DNA of 43,388 bases from an uncultured Oscillospiraceae bacterium (GTDB taxonomy: Bacteria; Bacillota; Clostridia; Oscillospirales; Oscillospiraceae), in contig CABSMJ010000020.1 in NCBI GenBank assembly GCA_902478785.1, forward strand, positions 1-43,388, in the 5' to 3' direction. Under the pieces are notes generated by a model, which saw nothing but the letters and a program-made list of their open reading frames with translations, ran no database searches and was not told where the DNA came from. The position numbers and the translations under genes were made by a program. Positions within the stretch are counted from its first letter, which is position 1. Every line of letters begins with the position of its first letter. Positions 7,052 to 15,282 of the stretch are shown piece after piece.

Positions 7052-8826
7052 AATTCCTGCTTTCCTTCCCTTTTTCTCTTTCTGATTTCCTGCGCCGCCA
7101 GCAGGGGGTCCACAGTGCCCTGCCTGCTGCGCTTGTCATACTCGGTTCGTACGATGGTTATGTAGTCCTCCAGCGCCTGGGCGCCGTTGGCCAGGGACAC
7201 GGGCTTTTGCAGCAGATTGGTCAAAAGCCCCATCTCCTCGGAATTGAGTTCTCCGGCCAGGGCCGCCACACTCAGGGGCCGGCCCGCCTCTCTGGCTTGG
7301 AGCAGTGTCCCATAGATATGCCCCAGGGCGGGGGAGGAGAACTGCTCCGGCTGGATGGGTGCCTCCCGGGGGAAGAGCCCCTCATCCAGAACCAAAAGCC
7401 GGATGATGCCCTCCTCGGCCATGGCGGAGCGGACGTTGGTGTAACGCAGGTCCCGCTCCTTGGGCTGGAGGGCGGCGGCAGGGTTGAGTTCCTGCCGTTG
7501 GCGCTGGCGCTTGTCCCGGGCAAGACGCCGCTTGAAGGCCCGCTGGACCTCCAGCTTCATGGCCTCCGGGGTGATGTGGGCGGCCTGGGCCGCCCGGGTG
7601 GTGTAGATCTCCCGCTCCACGGCGTTTTCCAGACCCGCCAGCAGGTCGCTGACCTCCTCGCAGTAGGCCACCCGCTGCTCATCGTCTCCCAGGTTGTGGC
7701 GTCCGGCGATCTGGGCCATGCGGAAGGCGATGCCGTTTTCACTGCCGTTGAGGAGCCGGTCGAAGGCCTCGGGGCCCTGGAACTTGATGAAGTCGTCGGC
7801 GTCCTGCTTGACATACTGCCCGTCCACCAGCCGCTGGGGCAGCCGCAGGACCTTCACAGAGAACTCGGAGTTATCGAGAATCTCCAGGGCCCGGGCGGTG
7901 GCCAGCTGGCCGGCGTTGTCGTTGTCGTAGCACAGCACCAACTCCTTGGTGTACCGGCTCAAAAGCCGGGTCTGCTCAGTGGTCAGGGCGGTGCCCATGG
8001 AGGCCACGGCGTTGTCGAAGCCCGCCTGGTGCATGGTCACCACGTCAATGTTTCCCTCGCAGAGGATGATGTTGGGGCGCTTGGACTTCTTGGCCAGGTT
8101 CAGTCCGTAGAGCACCCGCCGCTTGCTGAACACCGGCGTCTCCTGGGTGTTCATGTATTTGGGCTCGGACTTGTCCAGCACCCGGCCGCCGAAGGCCACC
8201 ACGTCCCCCCGCACATCGATGACGGGGAACATGAGGCGGTTGCGGAACTTGTCGTAGATGCCGCCGTTCTTGCCCTGGACTGCCAGGCCCGCGGAGAGCA
8301 GCTCCGTCTTGGAGTAGCCCTTGTGGGTCATGGCCTGGATCAGGGCGTCCCACTGGTCCAATGAGGCGCCCAGGCCGAAGCGGACAGCAGTCTGGCGGGT
8401 GATGCGCCGGCGGTTGAGGTACTCCGCCACCGCGGCACCCTCCGGTTTTTGGAGGCACTGGTAGTAGAAGCGGGCGGCGTCCCGGTTCAGTGCCAGGATC
8501 CGGGCCCGCAGATGGCTCTCCCGCCCCTGTTCTTCCTCCGGCACCTCCATGTTGGCACGCTTGGCCAAAAAGCGGACCGCGTCTGGAAAGGACAGGTTCT
8601 CAATTTCCATGATGAAGTTGATGACGCCCCCGCCCTTTTTGCAGCCGAAGCAGTGGTAGATCTGCTTGTCCGGCGAGACGGAGAAGGAGGGGGTCTTTTC
8701 GTTGTGGAACGGGCACAGCCCAAAGAGATTGGACCCCTTTCTGGTCAGAGCCACATATTGGCCCACCACATCCGCAATGTCACTGCGGGCCACCAGCTCG
8801 TCCAGAAAACTCTGGGGAAATGCCAA
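7048..8826 (-). CDS. dnaG: DNA primase
   Basis: A 592-residue DnaG primase, which lays RNA primers at the replication fork. The N-terminal CHC2 zinc finger is complete (LCPFHNEKTPSF and HCFGCKKGG). The catalytic TOPRIM domain follows, with ILCEGNIDVV and ELVLCYDNDNAG supplying the acidic metal ligands. The C-terminal region resembles the DnaB-interacting domain. The length is normal. The start is an unusual TTG at 8824-8826, supported by GGGAGG upstream and by the conserved MAFPQSFLDEL beginning. It overlaps rpoD by four bases. Confidence 0.97.
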   Translation of the reverse strand: MAFPQSFLDELVARSDIADVVGQYVALTRKGSNLFGLCPFHNEKTPSFSVSPDKQIYHCFGCKKGGGVINFIMEIENLSFPDAVRFLAKRANMEVPEEEQGRESHLRARILALNRDAARFYYQCLQKPEGAAVAEYLNRRRITRQTAVRFGLGASLDQWDALIQAMTHKGYSKTELLSAGLAVQGKNGGIYDKFRNRLMFPVIDVRGDVVAFGGRVLDKSEPKYMNTQETPVFSKRRVLYGLNLAKKSKRPNIILCEGNIDVVTMHQAGFDNAVASMGTALTTEQTRLLSRYTKELVLCYDNDNAGQLATARALEILDNSEFSVKVLRLPQRLVDGQYVKQDADDFIKFQGPEAFDRLLNGSENGIAFRMAQIAGRHNLGDDEQRVAYCEEVSDLLAGLENAVEREIYTTRAAQAAHITPEAMKLEVQRAFKRRLARDKRQRQRQELNPAAALQPKERDLRYTNVRSAMAEEGIIRLLVLDEGLFPREAPIQPEQFSSPALGHIYGTLLQAREAGRPLSVAALAGELNSEEMGLLTNLLQKPVSLANGAQALEDYITIVRTEYDKRSRQGTVDPLLAAQEIRKRKREGKQEL

Positions 8827-9124
8827 AAAACCGCCTCCCTTCCAAAGTTTCGCCGTACTTTCGCGTATTTATACGCAAAAAGAGCCCTTTTGGCCCGGCT
8901 TTTGGGAAAACCGGCAGCGTTTTTCGCCTTCGCCGGAGCGTTCCTCTGGACCCAAGACCGGTTTCCGACGAAAACAATACATTTACTTATACCCCGCCGG
9001 CGGCCGTTTTCCTCTTTTTTTCCCGATTTTTTTGAAAAAACAGCTTTTGGAAGGGCAGGAGGTCATTTACAGGGGCGGTTTCGCCGTAGTATGATGGGGA
9101 AAAACGAGAGGAGGGGAAGGGGAC
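8827..9124. other. Divergent intergenic region dnaG / phosphopantetheinyl transferase
   Basis: About 300 bp without a gene. It must hold the leftward dnaG-rpoD promoter and probably the rightward promoter of the next gene, but no strong consensus pair is visible. The most notable feature is the inverted repeat GCGTAT-N2-ATACGC at 8863-8876, about 40 bp before dnaG, a possible operator. Confidence 0.5.
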
Positions 9125-9739
9125 ATGGCCATGGATGTGTGGGCGGCGGAGCTGACGCGGCCGCTGACGGCGGCGGAGGATGAGGCATTGACGGAGCTGC
9201 TGCCGCCGGAGCGTAGGACGCGTCTTGGGGCGGACCCGGAGCGCCGGAGAGAACCCTTGTGCGCCTATGCGCTGCTGCTGGAAATTTTGGAGCGCCGCCT
9301 TGGCTGGAGAACCTTTCCTGCCATGGAGACGGCAGCGGCGGGCAAGCCCTTCTTTCCCGGCTTTCCCCAGGTGCACTTCAGCCTCAGCCACACCGCCGGC
9401 CTGGTGGCGGCGGCGGTGGACGACCGCCCCTTGGGTATAGACGTGGAGAAGCCGGGCCCTGTGCCGCCCCGGCTGGGGCGACGGCTGACCGGGTGGACCA
9501 CGAAGGAGGATTTTTTCCGCCTGTGGGTCCGCCGGGAGGCCCGGGCCAAGCGCACCGGACGGGGGATCCTCTCCATGCTGGACCACGAGCCGCCTCTGGA
9601 AGCGGGGGAGAGCTACTGGCCCTTGGAACTGCTGCCCGGGTTCACGGCGGGCCTGGCCGGCGCGGAGGGAAACTATACAGGCCGTGTGCGGTGCCTGACC
9701 ATGGAGGAGCTGCTGGAGCTGAGCCTGGGCAGGCGATAA
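9125..9739 (+). CDS. 4'-phosphopantetheinyl transferase superfamily protein
   Basis: The 204-residue protein fits the Sfp-type phosphopantetheinyl transferases, which attach the CoA-derived arm to acyl or peptidyl carrier proteins. It shows the family landmarks in order: GKPFF near 75, FSLSHT near 86 (CoA binding), GIDVEK near 104 (Mg2+ ligands Asp and Glu), and FFRLWVRREARAK near 131, a variant of the usual WxxKEAxxK with Arg replacing the first Lys. No biosynthetic cluster lies beside it, so its carrier-protein substrate is unknown. Two start codons are possible (9125 and 9131); the first is used here behind a purine-rich GAGGGGAAGGGG. It stands alone and is followed by a strong hairpin. 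Confidence 0.88.
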   Translation: MAMDVWAAELTRPLTAAEDEALTELLPPERRTRLGADPERRREPLCAYALLLEILERRLGWRTFPAMETAAAGKPFFPGFPQVHFSLSHTAGLVAAAVDDRPLGIDVEKPGPVPPRLGRRLTGWTTKEDFFRLWVRREARAKRTGRGILSMLDHEPPLEAGESYWPLELLPGFTAGLAGAEGNYTGRVRCLTMEELLELSLGRR

Positions 9740-9757
9740 AAAAGAAGAATAAATAAA

Positions 9758-9797
9758 CGCGCAGTCCGGCATCTCCGCGGAGATGCCGGACTGCGCG
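9758..9797. terminator. Terminator between PPTase and PhoH-family gene
   Basis: A near 19-bp perfect stem (GCGCAGTCCGGCATCTCC and complement) with a minimal loop lies between convergent genes. On the reverse strand it runs into TTTATTTATTCTTCTTTTTT, so it is best placed as terminator of the PhoH-family gene. Confidence 0.8.
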
Positions 9798-9822
9798 CTT
9801 AAAGAGAGGAAAGACAGTGGAT

Positions 9823-11193
9823 TTACATACGAAGGGCGGCGTCCAGCGCTAGGTCTGAGCGCTCGCACTCGTCCGGCTGCATAGTCAGCTGGACGCACAG
9901 TGAACTGCCCCGCATCCGTTCGGCGGCGTAGCTCAGGCCGTTGGTGCGCTCGTCCAGCAGCGGGTGGTCGATCTGGGCCGGGTCGCCCAGGAGAATGACC
10001 TTGGTCCCGTAGCCCACCCGGGTGATGATGCCCTTGACCTGCCGGGGCGTCAGATTCTGCGCCTCGTCGATCATGAGCCAGGTGTCGGTGATGGAGCGGC
10101 CACGCATGAAGTTCATGGCCTCGGCGGTGATGACGCCGGTCTCAAAGAGATAGTCGATCCGGCCGTGCAGATCCTCCTCGCTGCGGCGGACCTTTTTCCG
10201 GTCCGAGTCCATGAGGATCTCCAGATTGTCCACAATGGGGCGCAGCAGGGGAGAGATCTTCTCCTGCTCGCTGCCGGGCAGGAAGCCGATGTCCTGATCA
10301 AACTGAGCGTTGGGCCGGCACACCAAAATCTTCCGGTACTCCTTTTCCTCCTGCTCCAGCACTTTCTCCAGGCCCACGGCCAGGGTGTAAAAGGTCTTGG
10401 CTGTGCCGGCGGGCCCCTTGACGATGACCAGAGGCGCCTCCTTGGCGCTGAGCATCAGAGCCTCCTGCAGAAACTGCTGGCCTACACTCCGGGCCTTGAC
10501 GCCGAAGGGCTTGGCGCTGCCGTGGGTCAAGGCGGTGATCTTGCCGCCGTGGTAGCGGCCCAGCATGGTCTTTTTCGCCTCGGTGTCAGAGCGGAGGATG
10601 AGGAATTCGTTTTCCGTCAGCTCCACGCTCTGACGGGTCCCCGCTTCGTCCGTGCGGTAGACAGCCTCGGGGAGGAGCCCCTTTTTCTTGAAGCCGGAGA
10701 GCAGCTCATTGGGCACATAGCACTCGCCCCGGCCGGTGTAGGCCCTTTTGCCGGAGGGCACCTGGTCGGTGGTGAAGTCCTCCGCCGTCACCCCCATCAT
10801 CTGGGCCTTGATGCGGGCCACGATATCCCGGGTGACCAAGATGGCGGGGGTGCCCTCCTCCAAAAGCCCCTTGCAGACTTTCAAGATCCGGTTATCCCGG
10901 CTCTCCGGGTCCATTCCGTCCGGCAGCGTGACGCCCACATGGTTGACCTCCAGCCGCAGCTGTCCGCCGCCGGGCAGCGGTACGCCGTCGATCAGATTCC
11001 CCTGCAGGCGCAGCCGCTCCAAAAAACGGATGACCTGGCGGGCGTTGCTGCCCCGCTCGCCCTCGGCGCGCTTGAGCCCGTCCAGCTCTTCCAGCACCGC
11101 CAAAGGCAGAACGATGTGGTTGTCCTCAAAGGATTCCAGGGCGTAGGGGGCCTGGATCAGGACATTGGTGTCCAGCACATAGGTTTTCTGCAC
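9823..11193 (-). CDS. PhoH family protein with N-terminal PIN domain (YlaK-like)
   Basis: A 456-residue fusion of a PIN ribonuclease-like domain (about 1-140, with VLDTNVLI and an EELDGLK acidic motif) and a PhoH ATPase domain. Walker A is GPAGTAKT at 260-267, Walker B is MIDEAQN at 374-380, and LLGDPAQID follows near 401-409. This is the arrangement of Bacillus YlaK-type proteins, thought to couple RNA helicase or ATPase activity to RNA cleavage. The start is GTG at 11191-11193, supported by AAGGCGG upstream and by the conserved beginning MQKTYVLDTNVL. It is followed by a strong terminator. The RNA target is not predictable. Confidence 0.93.
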   Translation of the reverse strand: MQKTYVLDTNVLIQAPYALESFEDNHIVLPLAVLEELDGLKRAEGERGSNARQVIRFLERLRLQGNLIDGVPLPGGGQLRLEVNHVGVTLPDGMDPESRDNRILKVCKGLLEEGTPAILVTRDIVARIKAQMMGVTAEDFTTDQVPSGKRAYTGRGECYVPNELLSGFKKKGLLPEAVYRTDEAGTRQSVELTENEFLILRSDTEAKKTMLGRYHGGKITALTHGSAKPFGVKARSVGQQFLQEALMLSAKEAPLVIVKGPAGTAKTFYTLAVGLEKVLEQEEKEYRKILVCRPNAQFDQDIGFLPGSEQEKISPLLRPIVDNLEILMDSDRKKVRRSEEDLHGRIDYLFETGVITAEAMNFMRGRSITDTWLMIDEAQNLTPRQVKGIITRVGYGTKVILLGDPAQIDHPLLDERTNGLSYAAERMRGSSLCVQLTMQPDECERSDLALDAALRM

Positions 11194-11232
11194 GATTGAT
11201 TCCGCCTTTCCTGATGGTTCCCCGCCCCGGTT

Positions 11233-11424
11233 CTAAAACGGATGGCGGCACTGCAGGGAAAGAAGCTGCCGGTCCATCTGGGCGCAGCGCTCCAGGTGGA
11301 ATTTTAGGTAGCGCTTTTTGGCTTCCCTCTGAAGGGCCTGTTCCTCTTGAAAGGCCTTCCAGCGAAGGCAGGTCTTGTGACATCCGTTTCGATAATTCGG
11401 GCAGGCAGACTGACACGGCAGCAT
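11233..11424 (-). CDS. Small Cys-rich hypothetical protein
   Basis: A 63-residue protein with an N-terminal cysteine cluster (MLPCQSACPNYRNGCHKTC) followed by a charged, probably helical region ending near QCRHPF. The spacing C-x3-C-x6-C-x3-C (the third Cys followed by His) resembles small zinc-binding proteins common in Firmicutes genomes and their phages, but I know of no assigned function. AAGGAG stands ten bases before the ATG. It lies 39 bp upstream of the PhoH-family gene on the same strand and may share its transcript. Confidence 0.65.
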   Translation of the reverse strand: MLPCQSACPNYRNGCHKTCLRWKAFQEEQALQREAKKRYLKFHLERCAQMDRQLLSLQCRHPF

Positions 11425-11702
11425 GGGACGCTCACTCCTTTTTTACAATAGGATACCTGCAAAATGAAGGGGAGGCCCGCATTTGACAAAGAGCGAAGAG
11501 AGTGGCCCGGGCGGATATGGAGGCCGGAACATCAAAACAGGCTCCCATGGAATTCCTATGCATGGCAGCGCCTCCGTATCCGCCTGTCTGCGCCTGAGGA
11601 GCAGACCCTCCATAAGGCAGTGTAGCGAAATGAAGTGCGTGACGCTATCTTACCCGTGTAAAACCCATGTGAAAAGAAGCAGCAGACCGGGGGCGGAAAG
11701 CG

Positions 11703-11731
11703 TTTACAAAGGGAAAAAGGGCAGGTAAAAT
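11703..11731 (+). promoter_or_regulatory. Sigma-A promoter upstream of the ECF sigma operon
   Basis: TTTACA (11703-11708), a 17-bp spacer and TAAAAT (11726-11731). It would give a basal transcript with a leader of about 175 nt into the sigma-factor gene. Confidence 0.5.
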
Positions 11732-11836
11732 GAAGAAAAAGCGGGGCTTTTCGGGGAAACGACAGGCGGCAATTTGCATAGAATCACATGATAAATTTGA
11801 GGAAACTGCTGAAAAAATCCAAAGGAGCGCCGCGGC

Positions 11837-11863
11837 TGTAACAAAACCGGGTCTGACGGCGTT
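11837..11863 (+). promoter_or_regulatory. Candidate ECF promoter of the sigma/anti-sigma operon
   Basis: TGTAAC followed by AAAA, then CGTT after a 17-bp spacer, matches the TGtAAC / CGT style of Firmicutes ECF promoters. The same TGTAACAAAA with a 17-bp spacer and TGTTGGG recurs at 13166-13192 before the lipoprotein gene. Autoregulation is inferred. Confidence 0.5.
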
Positions 11864-11911
11864 GAGGGAATGGAACGCCTCTCCCGGAAGCAGGCGGGAG
11901 GAGGTGGAAGC

Positions 11912-12433
11912 GTGCTGACTATGTACCTTGCCCTGGTGGAGGAGCCCTGGGAAAAGGAGTGGCTCCGGATGGTTTATGAGCGGTATTACCGCCGGATGCT
12001 GGGGCAGGCCCGCCGGTATCTGGCAGCGGAGGAGCGAGCGGAGGACGCGGTCCACAACGCCTTTCTCCACCTCATTGGGCATTTGGAGCGGCTGCGGGAC
12101 CTGCCGGAGGAGCGACTGGGGGGCTACCTGTCTGTGGCGGTGCGCAACGAGTGCCTCACGCTGCTGCGGCGGCAAAAGCCCACGGTGCCCCTGGAGGACT
12201 GGGAGGCCTTCGCGGCGCAGGCGGAGAGCGGCGAAGCGGAGGATATCGTTGCCGTTATCCGCGCCATGCCGGAGACCTACCGGGCCGCCCTGGAGATGAA
12301 GTTCCTCCAGGAGCGCACGGACCGGGAGATCGCCCGGGCGCTGCAGCTCAGCGAGGGGGCCGTCCGGGTCCGCATCAGCCGGGGCCGGGCGCTGCTGCAG
12401 AAAAAGCTGCGGGAGGAGGGATATGTGCCATGA
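11912..12433 (+). CDS. ECF-type RNA polymerase sigma factor
   Basis: A 173-residue extracytoplasmic-function sigma factor with only regions 2 and 4. Region 2 includes YERYYRRMLGQARRYL and AEDAVHNAFLHLIGHL, and region 4 includes MPETYRAALEMKFLQERTDREIARAL with the helix-turn-helix SEGAVRVRISRGRALLQKKL. It would redirect RNA polymerase to a small stress or envelope regulon. I chose the GTG at 11912 (product begins MLTMYLALVEEPWE) because GAGGTGG stands just upstream; ATG 11921 is an alternative. The stop codon overlaps the next gene's ATG as ATGA, the usual coupling to an anti-sigma factor. An ECF-style promoter precedes it at 11837. Confidence 0.9.
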   Translation: MLTMYLALVEEPWEKEWLRMVYERYYRRMLGQARRYLAAEERAEDAVHNAFLHLIGHLERLRDLPEERLGGYLSVAVRNECLTLLRRQKPTVPLEDWEAFAAQAESGEAEDIVAVIRAMPETYRAALEMKFLQERTDREIARALQLSEGAVRVRISRGRALLQKKLREEGYVP

Positions 12434-13146
12434 CGGATCGGGAGCTGGATGCCCTGTTGCGCCGCGCCCTGCTGGACGCGGGAGCGGAGGATTGGGCCAA
12501 GGAGACGGAGCAGCCGGAGACGCAGTCCCGGCGCCAGCGGCGGAGGATGCGGGCGCTGATGGCTGATCCCCGGGGCTATGCCCGGCGGGCGTCCCGCTCC
12601 CTGGGGCGGCGGGTGCTGCGGGCGGCGGCCTGCCTGGCGCTGGTGTGCGCGGTGGCCCTGGGCGGGGTGTTGACCCTCTCGCCCGCAGTCCGGGCGGAGG
12701 TGGCCCAGTGGGTCCGGACGTGGACCGGGCGCATGGTGAGCTATCACTTCGGCGGCACGCCGGCTCAGGAGGAGCTGCCTTGGTATGAGATCGGGGACCC
12801 CTTGGAGGGGTATGTGAAGCGGGAGCGGGAATGGAACGGGGATCAAACGCATACCAGTGTCTATTACTATAACCGTGCTGGAGAGAGGATTTGGTTTAGT
12901 TACGACAGGATGCGGGAGGATTTTGCGCTTGGTATGCGCACAGAGGGAGTAGAGATGGAGATCCAGCAGGTCACAGTCAATGGCTGTCCTGGCGACTTGT
13001 ATCTGATAAAGGATGGGAGCAAGTCCAATGTGGTTATTTGGATGGATCAGGATGCCGGAATCGTATTTTTGATTGACGCCTGGGCCAGTAAAGAAGAACT
13101 TTTGCACATGGCTGAGAGTGTTGATTTGGTACAAACGCCAAAATGA
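12430..13146 (+). CDS. Membrane-anchored anti-sigma-like protein with DUF4367-type C-terminus
   Basis: A 238-residue protein with one membrane helix at about residues 60-82 (VLRAAACLALVCAVALGGVL), preceded by an Arg-rich cytoplasmic domain that could hold the ECF sigma factor. The outer domain ends with VTVNGCPGDLY, VVIWMDQDAGIVF and KEELLHMAESV, the pattern of DUF4367 domains found on clostridial anti-sigma factors. Start overlap (ATGA) with the sigma gene argues that the pair is co-expressed in fixed ratio. The signal sensed by the outer domain is unknown. Base composition falls noticeably in the 3' half (12840-13146), compared with the very G+C-rich start. Confidence 0.8.
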   Translation: MTDRELDALLRRALLDAGAEDWAKETEQPETQSRRQRRRMRALMADPRGYARRASRSLGRRVLRAAACLALVCAVALGGVLTLSPAVRAEVAQWVRTWTGRMVSYHFGGTPAQEELPWYEIGDPLEGYVKREREWNGDQTHTSVYYYNRAGERIWFSYDRMREDFALGMRTEGVEMEIQQVTVNGCPGDLYLIKDGSKSNVVIWMDQDAGIVFLIDAWASKEELLHMAESVDLVQTPK

Positions 13147-13165
13147 GGAAATAATGCAAGAATCC

Positions 13166-13192
13166 TGTAACAAAATCGCCTTTCAAAATGTT
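13166..13192 (+). promoter_or_regulatory. Second copy of the ECF-type promoter motif
   Basis: TGTAACAAAA, a 17-bp spacer and TGTTGGG reproduce the motif at 11837-11863. It lies about 80 bp before the lipoprotein start, suggesting the lipoprotein belongs to the same ECF regulon. Confidence 0.45.
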
Positions 13193-13273
13193 GGGTATGA
13201 TAGAATAAAAGTGAAAAACACCGCTGCATCACCATGCTGCCGCCAAGCGGGGAAAGGAAAGGAGGAAGGGACG

Positions 13274-14056
13274 ATGAAAGAACGGCGTTGCCTGCTGGTT
13301 TTGGTGCTGATGGTATGTGCTGCACTGCTCCTCACCTCCTGCGCTTCGGAGCAGCCGGAGACCTGGGCTCTGGAAGCGGAGACGGCCAGCGCTCTGAAAG
13401 AGGAATTTTCCGGGGAGTTTGCCTATCTGGAGGAGGCGTGGGGACAGCCTATCGATCAGATCGATCAGGCCTCCTTTTCCCAGTTCGCCGACGCGGTCAA
13501 CCGGGCGATTCTGGACCCTGAGCTGACGGAGGAGGGCTACCGTTTTGGGGAGCTGATGGACGCCATCGCTCTTGCATCAAGCGGCAGCGCAGATGCGGCG
13601 GTGTATCGCTCCTACGGGCCGGTGACAGGGGAGTTTTTGGGCAGCGCCGCGGTGGGGACCACTATCGTGGAGATCCCCGAAAAGAGCTTCACCGTGGAGG
13701 AGGACTGCCTTCCTGGCATCACCCTGACGGGAGACCGGAGCTGGTCCATCTGGGCCAGTCTGGACGGGCCGGAAAAGGGCGCACTGCTGGATAACGGGAT
13801 GAGAGCCACCCACTGCTATGGATGCGGCATCCTGTTTGCCACGGTCCTGCGGGAGACCACCGACTCGGGGGAGATCTACTATCTTGCCAATCCAAACGCC
13901 TCGTCCTTTGCCAGCTGCGCGGCGGTCACCGCCCGGGGAACGTTGTTTGTGGACGCGGGTGCGCCGGCGTATGGGGGAAGTAGCTACTGGACGGGAAGAA
14001 ATCACTTTGAGCAGACGCTCCGGTCTGCCCCGGAGCTCTATTTGAAGGGACTGTAG
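13274..14056 (+). CDS. Putative lipoprotein of unknown function
   Basis: A 260-residue exported protein. The N-terminus has a charged start, a hydrophobic core and the lipobox LLTSC, so Cys23 should be lipidated and the protein anchored outside the membrane. The remainder has no domain I recognise; a CYGCG motif near residue 183 and a Tyr/Ser/Gly-rich end are visible. AAAGGAGG precedes the ATG at 13274. Its promoter region carries the same ECF-like motif as the sigma operon immediately upstream, so it may be a target or sensor component of that system. Confidence 0.75.
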   Translation: MKERRCLLVLVLMVCAALLLTSCASEQPETWALEAETASALKEEFSGEFAYLEEAWGQPIDQIDQASFSQFADAVNRAILDPELTEEGYRFGELMDAIALASSGSADAAVYRSYGPVTGEFLGSAAVGTTIVEIPEKSFTVEEDCLPGITLTGDRSWSIWASLDGPEKGALLDNGMRATHCYGCGILFATVLRETTDSGEIYYLANPNASSFASCAAVTARGTLFVDAGAPAYGGSSYWTGRNHFEQTLRSAPELYLKGL

Positions 14057-14193
14057 AGGAAAAAGGGAAACATTCCGAGCCGCTGCCAAAGAAGTGCTCC
14101 TGCGGGTAGACTGAGAGCGAGAATGCTTTGAGTGAGGACATCCTGAAGTGGGACACCGGGACGGAGTCCGCCGTACGGTAAAAAGCAAAAAAC

Positions 14194-14233
14194 AAGGAGG
14201 CAGCCTTTCCCGGGAAAGGCTGCCTCCTTTTAG
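14194..14233. terminator. Bidirectional terminator between lipoprotein and EamA gene
   Basis: A stem of about 17 bp (AAGGAGGCAGCCTTTCC and complement) with a 3-nt loop. The reverse strand continues with TTGTTTTTTGCTTTTT, so it serves the leftward EamA gene; the forward T tract is TTTT. Confidence 0.8.
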
Positions 14234-14261
14234 TTCACATAATTTCATGAAAGGGCGCTGC

Positions 14262-15170
14262 TCAGGACTGCCCCGCCTTGGCCCGGGGACGGAGCGGACG
14301 GCCCTCGGACAAAAACAGTCCCGCCAGGGTCAGGGCCATGCCGCCGGCGGCCAGAGGGGTCACCGGCTCATGGAGGATCAGCGCCGAGGTCACCACGGTG
14401 ATGACGGGGCTCATGTAGATATAGACGCTGGTCCGCACCGGGCCCAGCAGCTTCACCGCCGTGTTCCAGGTGACGAAGCACAGGGCCGAGGCACCCAGCC
14501 CCAGGAAAATCAGGTTCAGCAGATACACCGGCTGGGCCAGGGCGGAAAGCTCCCACTGAACGTCAAAGAGAAACATGGCGGGGATCATGAAGGCGATGCC
14601 GTAGCAGAACACCCGCCGGGTGGTGATGAGGGTGGAGTAGCCATAGCCGCTGATCTTCTTGGTGAGGATGGAGTAGCAGGCCCACACCAGCGCCGCCAGC
14701 AGCGCCAGCAGGTCGCCCATGGGATTGAGAGACAGGGCGGAGCCGTTGAAGCTGATGAGGGCGATGCCCGCCATGGCCAGCACAAAGCCGCCGAAGAAGC
14801 TGGGGCGCAGCTTCTCCGTGCCTTGGAACACCACATGGGACAAAATGGCGGTGAAGAAGGGGGCCACGGAGAGGATGACGCCCACGTTGGAGGCCAGGGT
14901 ATAGGTCAGGGCGATATTCTCCAGCAGATAGTACAGGCACACGCCGCACAGGCCCGCGGCGGCAAAGGTCAGCTCCTGCCGGGGCGTGGTGCCTCTGAGC
15001 CGGTGGGGGCATACGATGACCAGGGCGATGAGGCCCAGGACGAAGCGGATGAACAAAATCTCCACCGGCTCAAAGGCCACCAGCAGCACCTTGGTGGAGA
15101 TGAAGGTGGTGCCCCAGATCAAAATGGTCACCAGCGCGGACAGGTGTCCCGCGGCCTGCGGATTCTTCAT
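14262..15170 (-). CDS. EamA/DMT-superfamily transporter
   Basis: A full-length 302-residue drug/metabolite exporter with two EamA repeats of about five helices each. Conserved features include the opening LVTILIWGTTFISTKVLL, the end of repeat one at LAMAGIALISF, and TSVYIYMSPVITVVTSALILHEPVTP near the last helices. It would export an unidentified small metabolite across the cytoplasmic membrane. GGAGAGAG precedes the ATG at 15170. Unlike the EamA gene at 3354-4261, this copy is intact. Confidence 0.9.
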   Translation of the reverse strand: MKNPQAAGHLSALVTILIWGTTFISTKVLLVAFEPVEILFIRFVLGLIALVIVCPHRLRGTTPRQELTFAAAGLCGVCLYYLLENIALTYTLASNVGVILSVAPFFTAILSHVVFQGTEKLRPSFFGGFVLAMAGIALISFNGSALSLNPMGDLLALLAALVWACYSILTKKISGYGYSTLITTRRVFCYGIAFMIPAMFLFDVQWELSALAQPVYLLNLIFLGLGASALCFVTWNTAVKLLGPVRTSVYIYMSPVITVVTSALILHEPVTPLAAGGMALTLAGLFLSEGRPLRPRAKAGQS

Positions 15171-15234
15171 GGTCTCTCTCCTTCGTATCTTGATAGGTTT
15201 CGACCTGCTCTTTTGCAAAGAGGGCCAGATAAAG

Positions 15235-15269
15235 CAGGGCGGCATGGCCTTATGGGCCACGCCGCCCTG
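15235..15269 (-). terminator. Predicted murC terminator
   Basis: An inverted repeat CAGGGCGGC...GCCGCCCTG enclosing a second short stem (TGGCC/GGCCA) lies 14 bp past the murC stop. The U tract on the reverse strand is short (CTTTATC). Confidence 0.55.
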
Positions 15270-15282
15270 ACAGACGTTTCGT

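Larger units (their letters stand above)
11425..11911. other. Intergenic region upstream of the ECF sigma operon
   Basis: About 490 bp without a confident gene. Two promoters pointing right are visible: a sigma-A type pair at 11703-11731 and an ECF-type pair at 11837-11863. A 62-codon open frame at 11730-11918 begins with MKKKRGFSGK but its start overlaps the -10 box and it runs into the sigma gene, so it is not called. The rest shows no tRNA, riboswitch or repeat that I recognise. Confidence 0.5.

Noticed and set aside
11730..11918. 62-codon gene before the ECF sigma factor
   Set aside because: Its start overlaps the -10 box of a predicted promoter, it ends inside the sigma gene, and its composition is not convincing.
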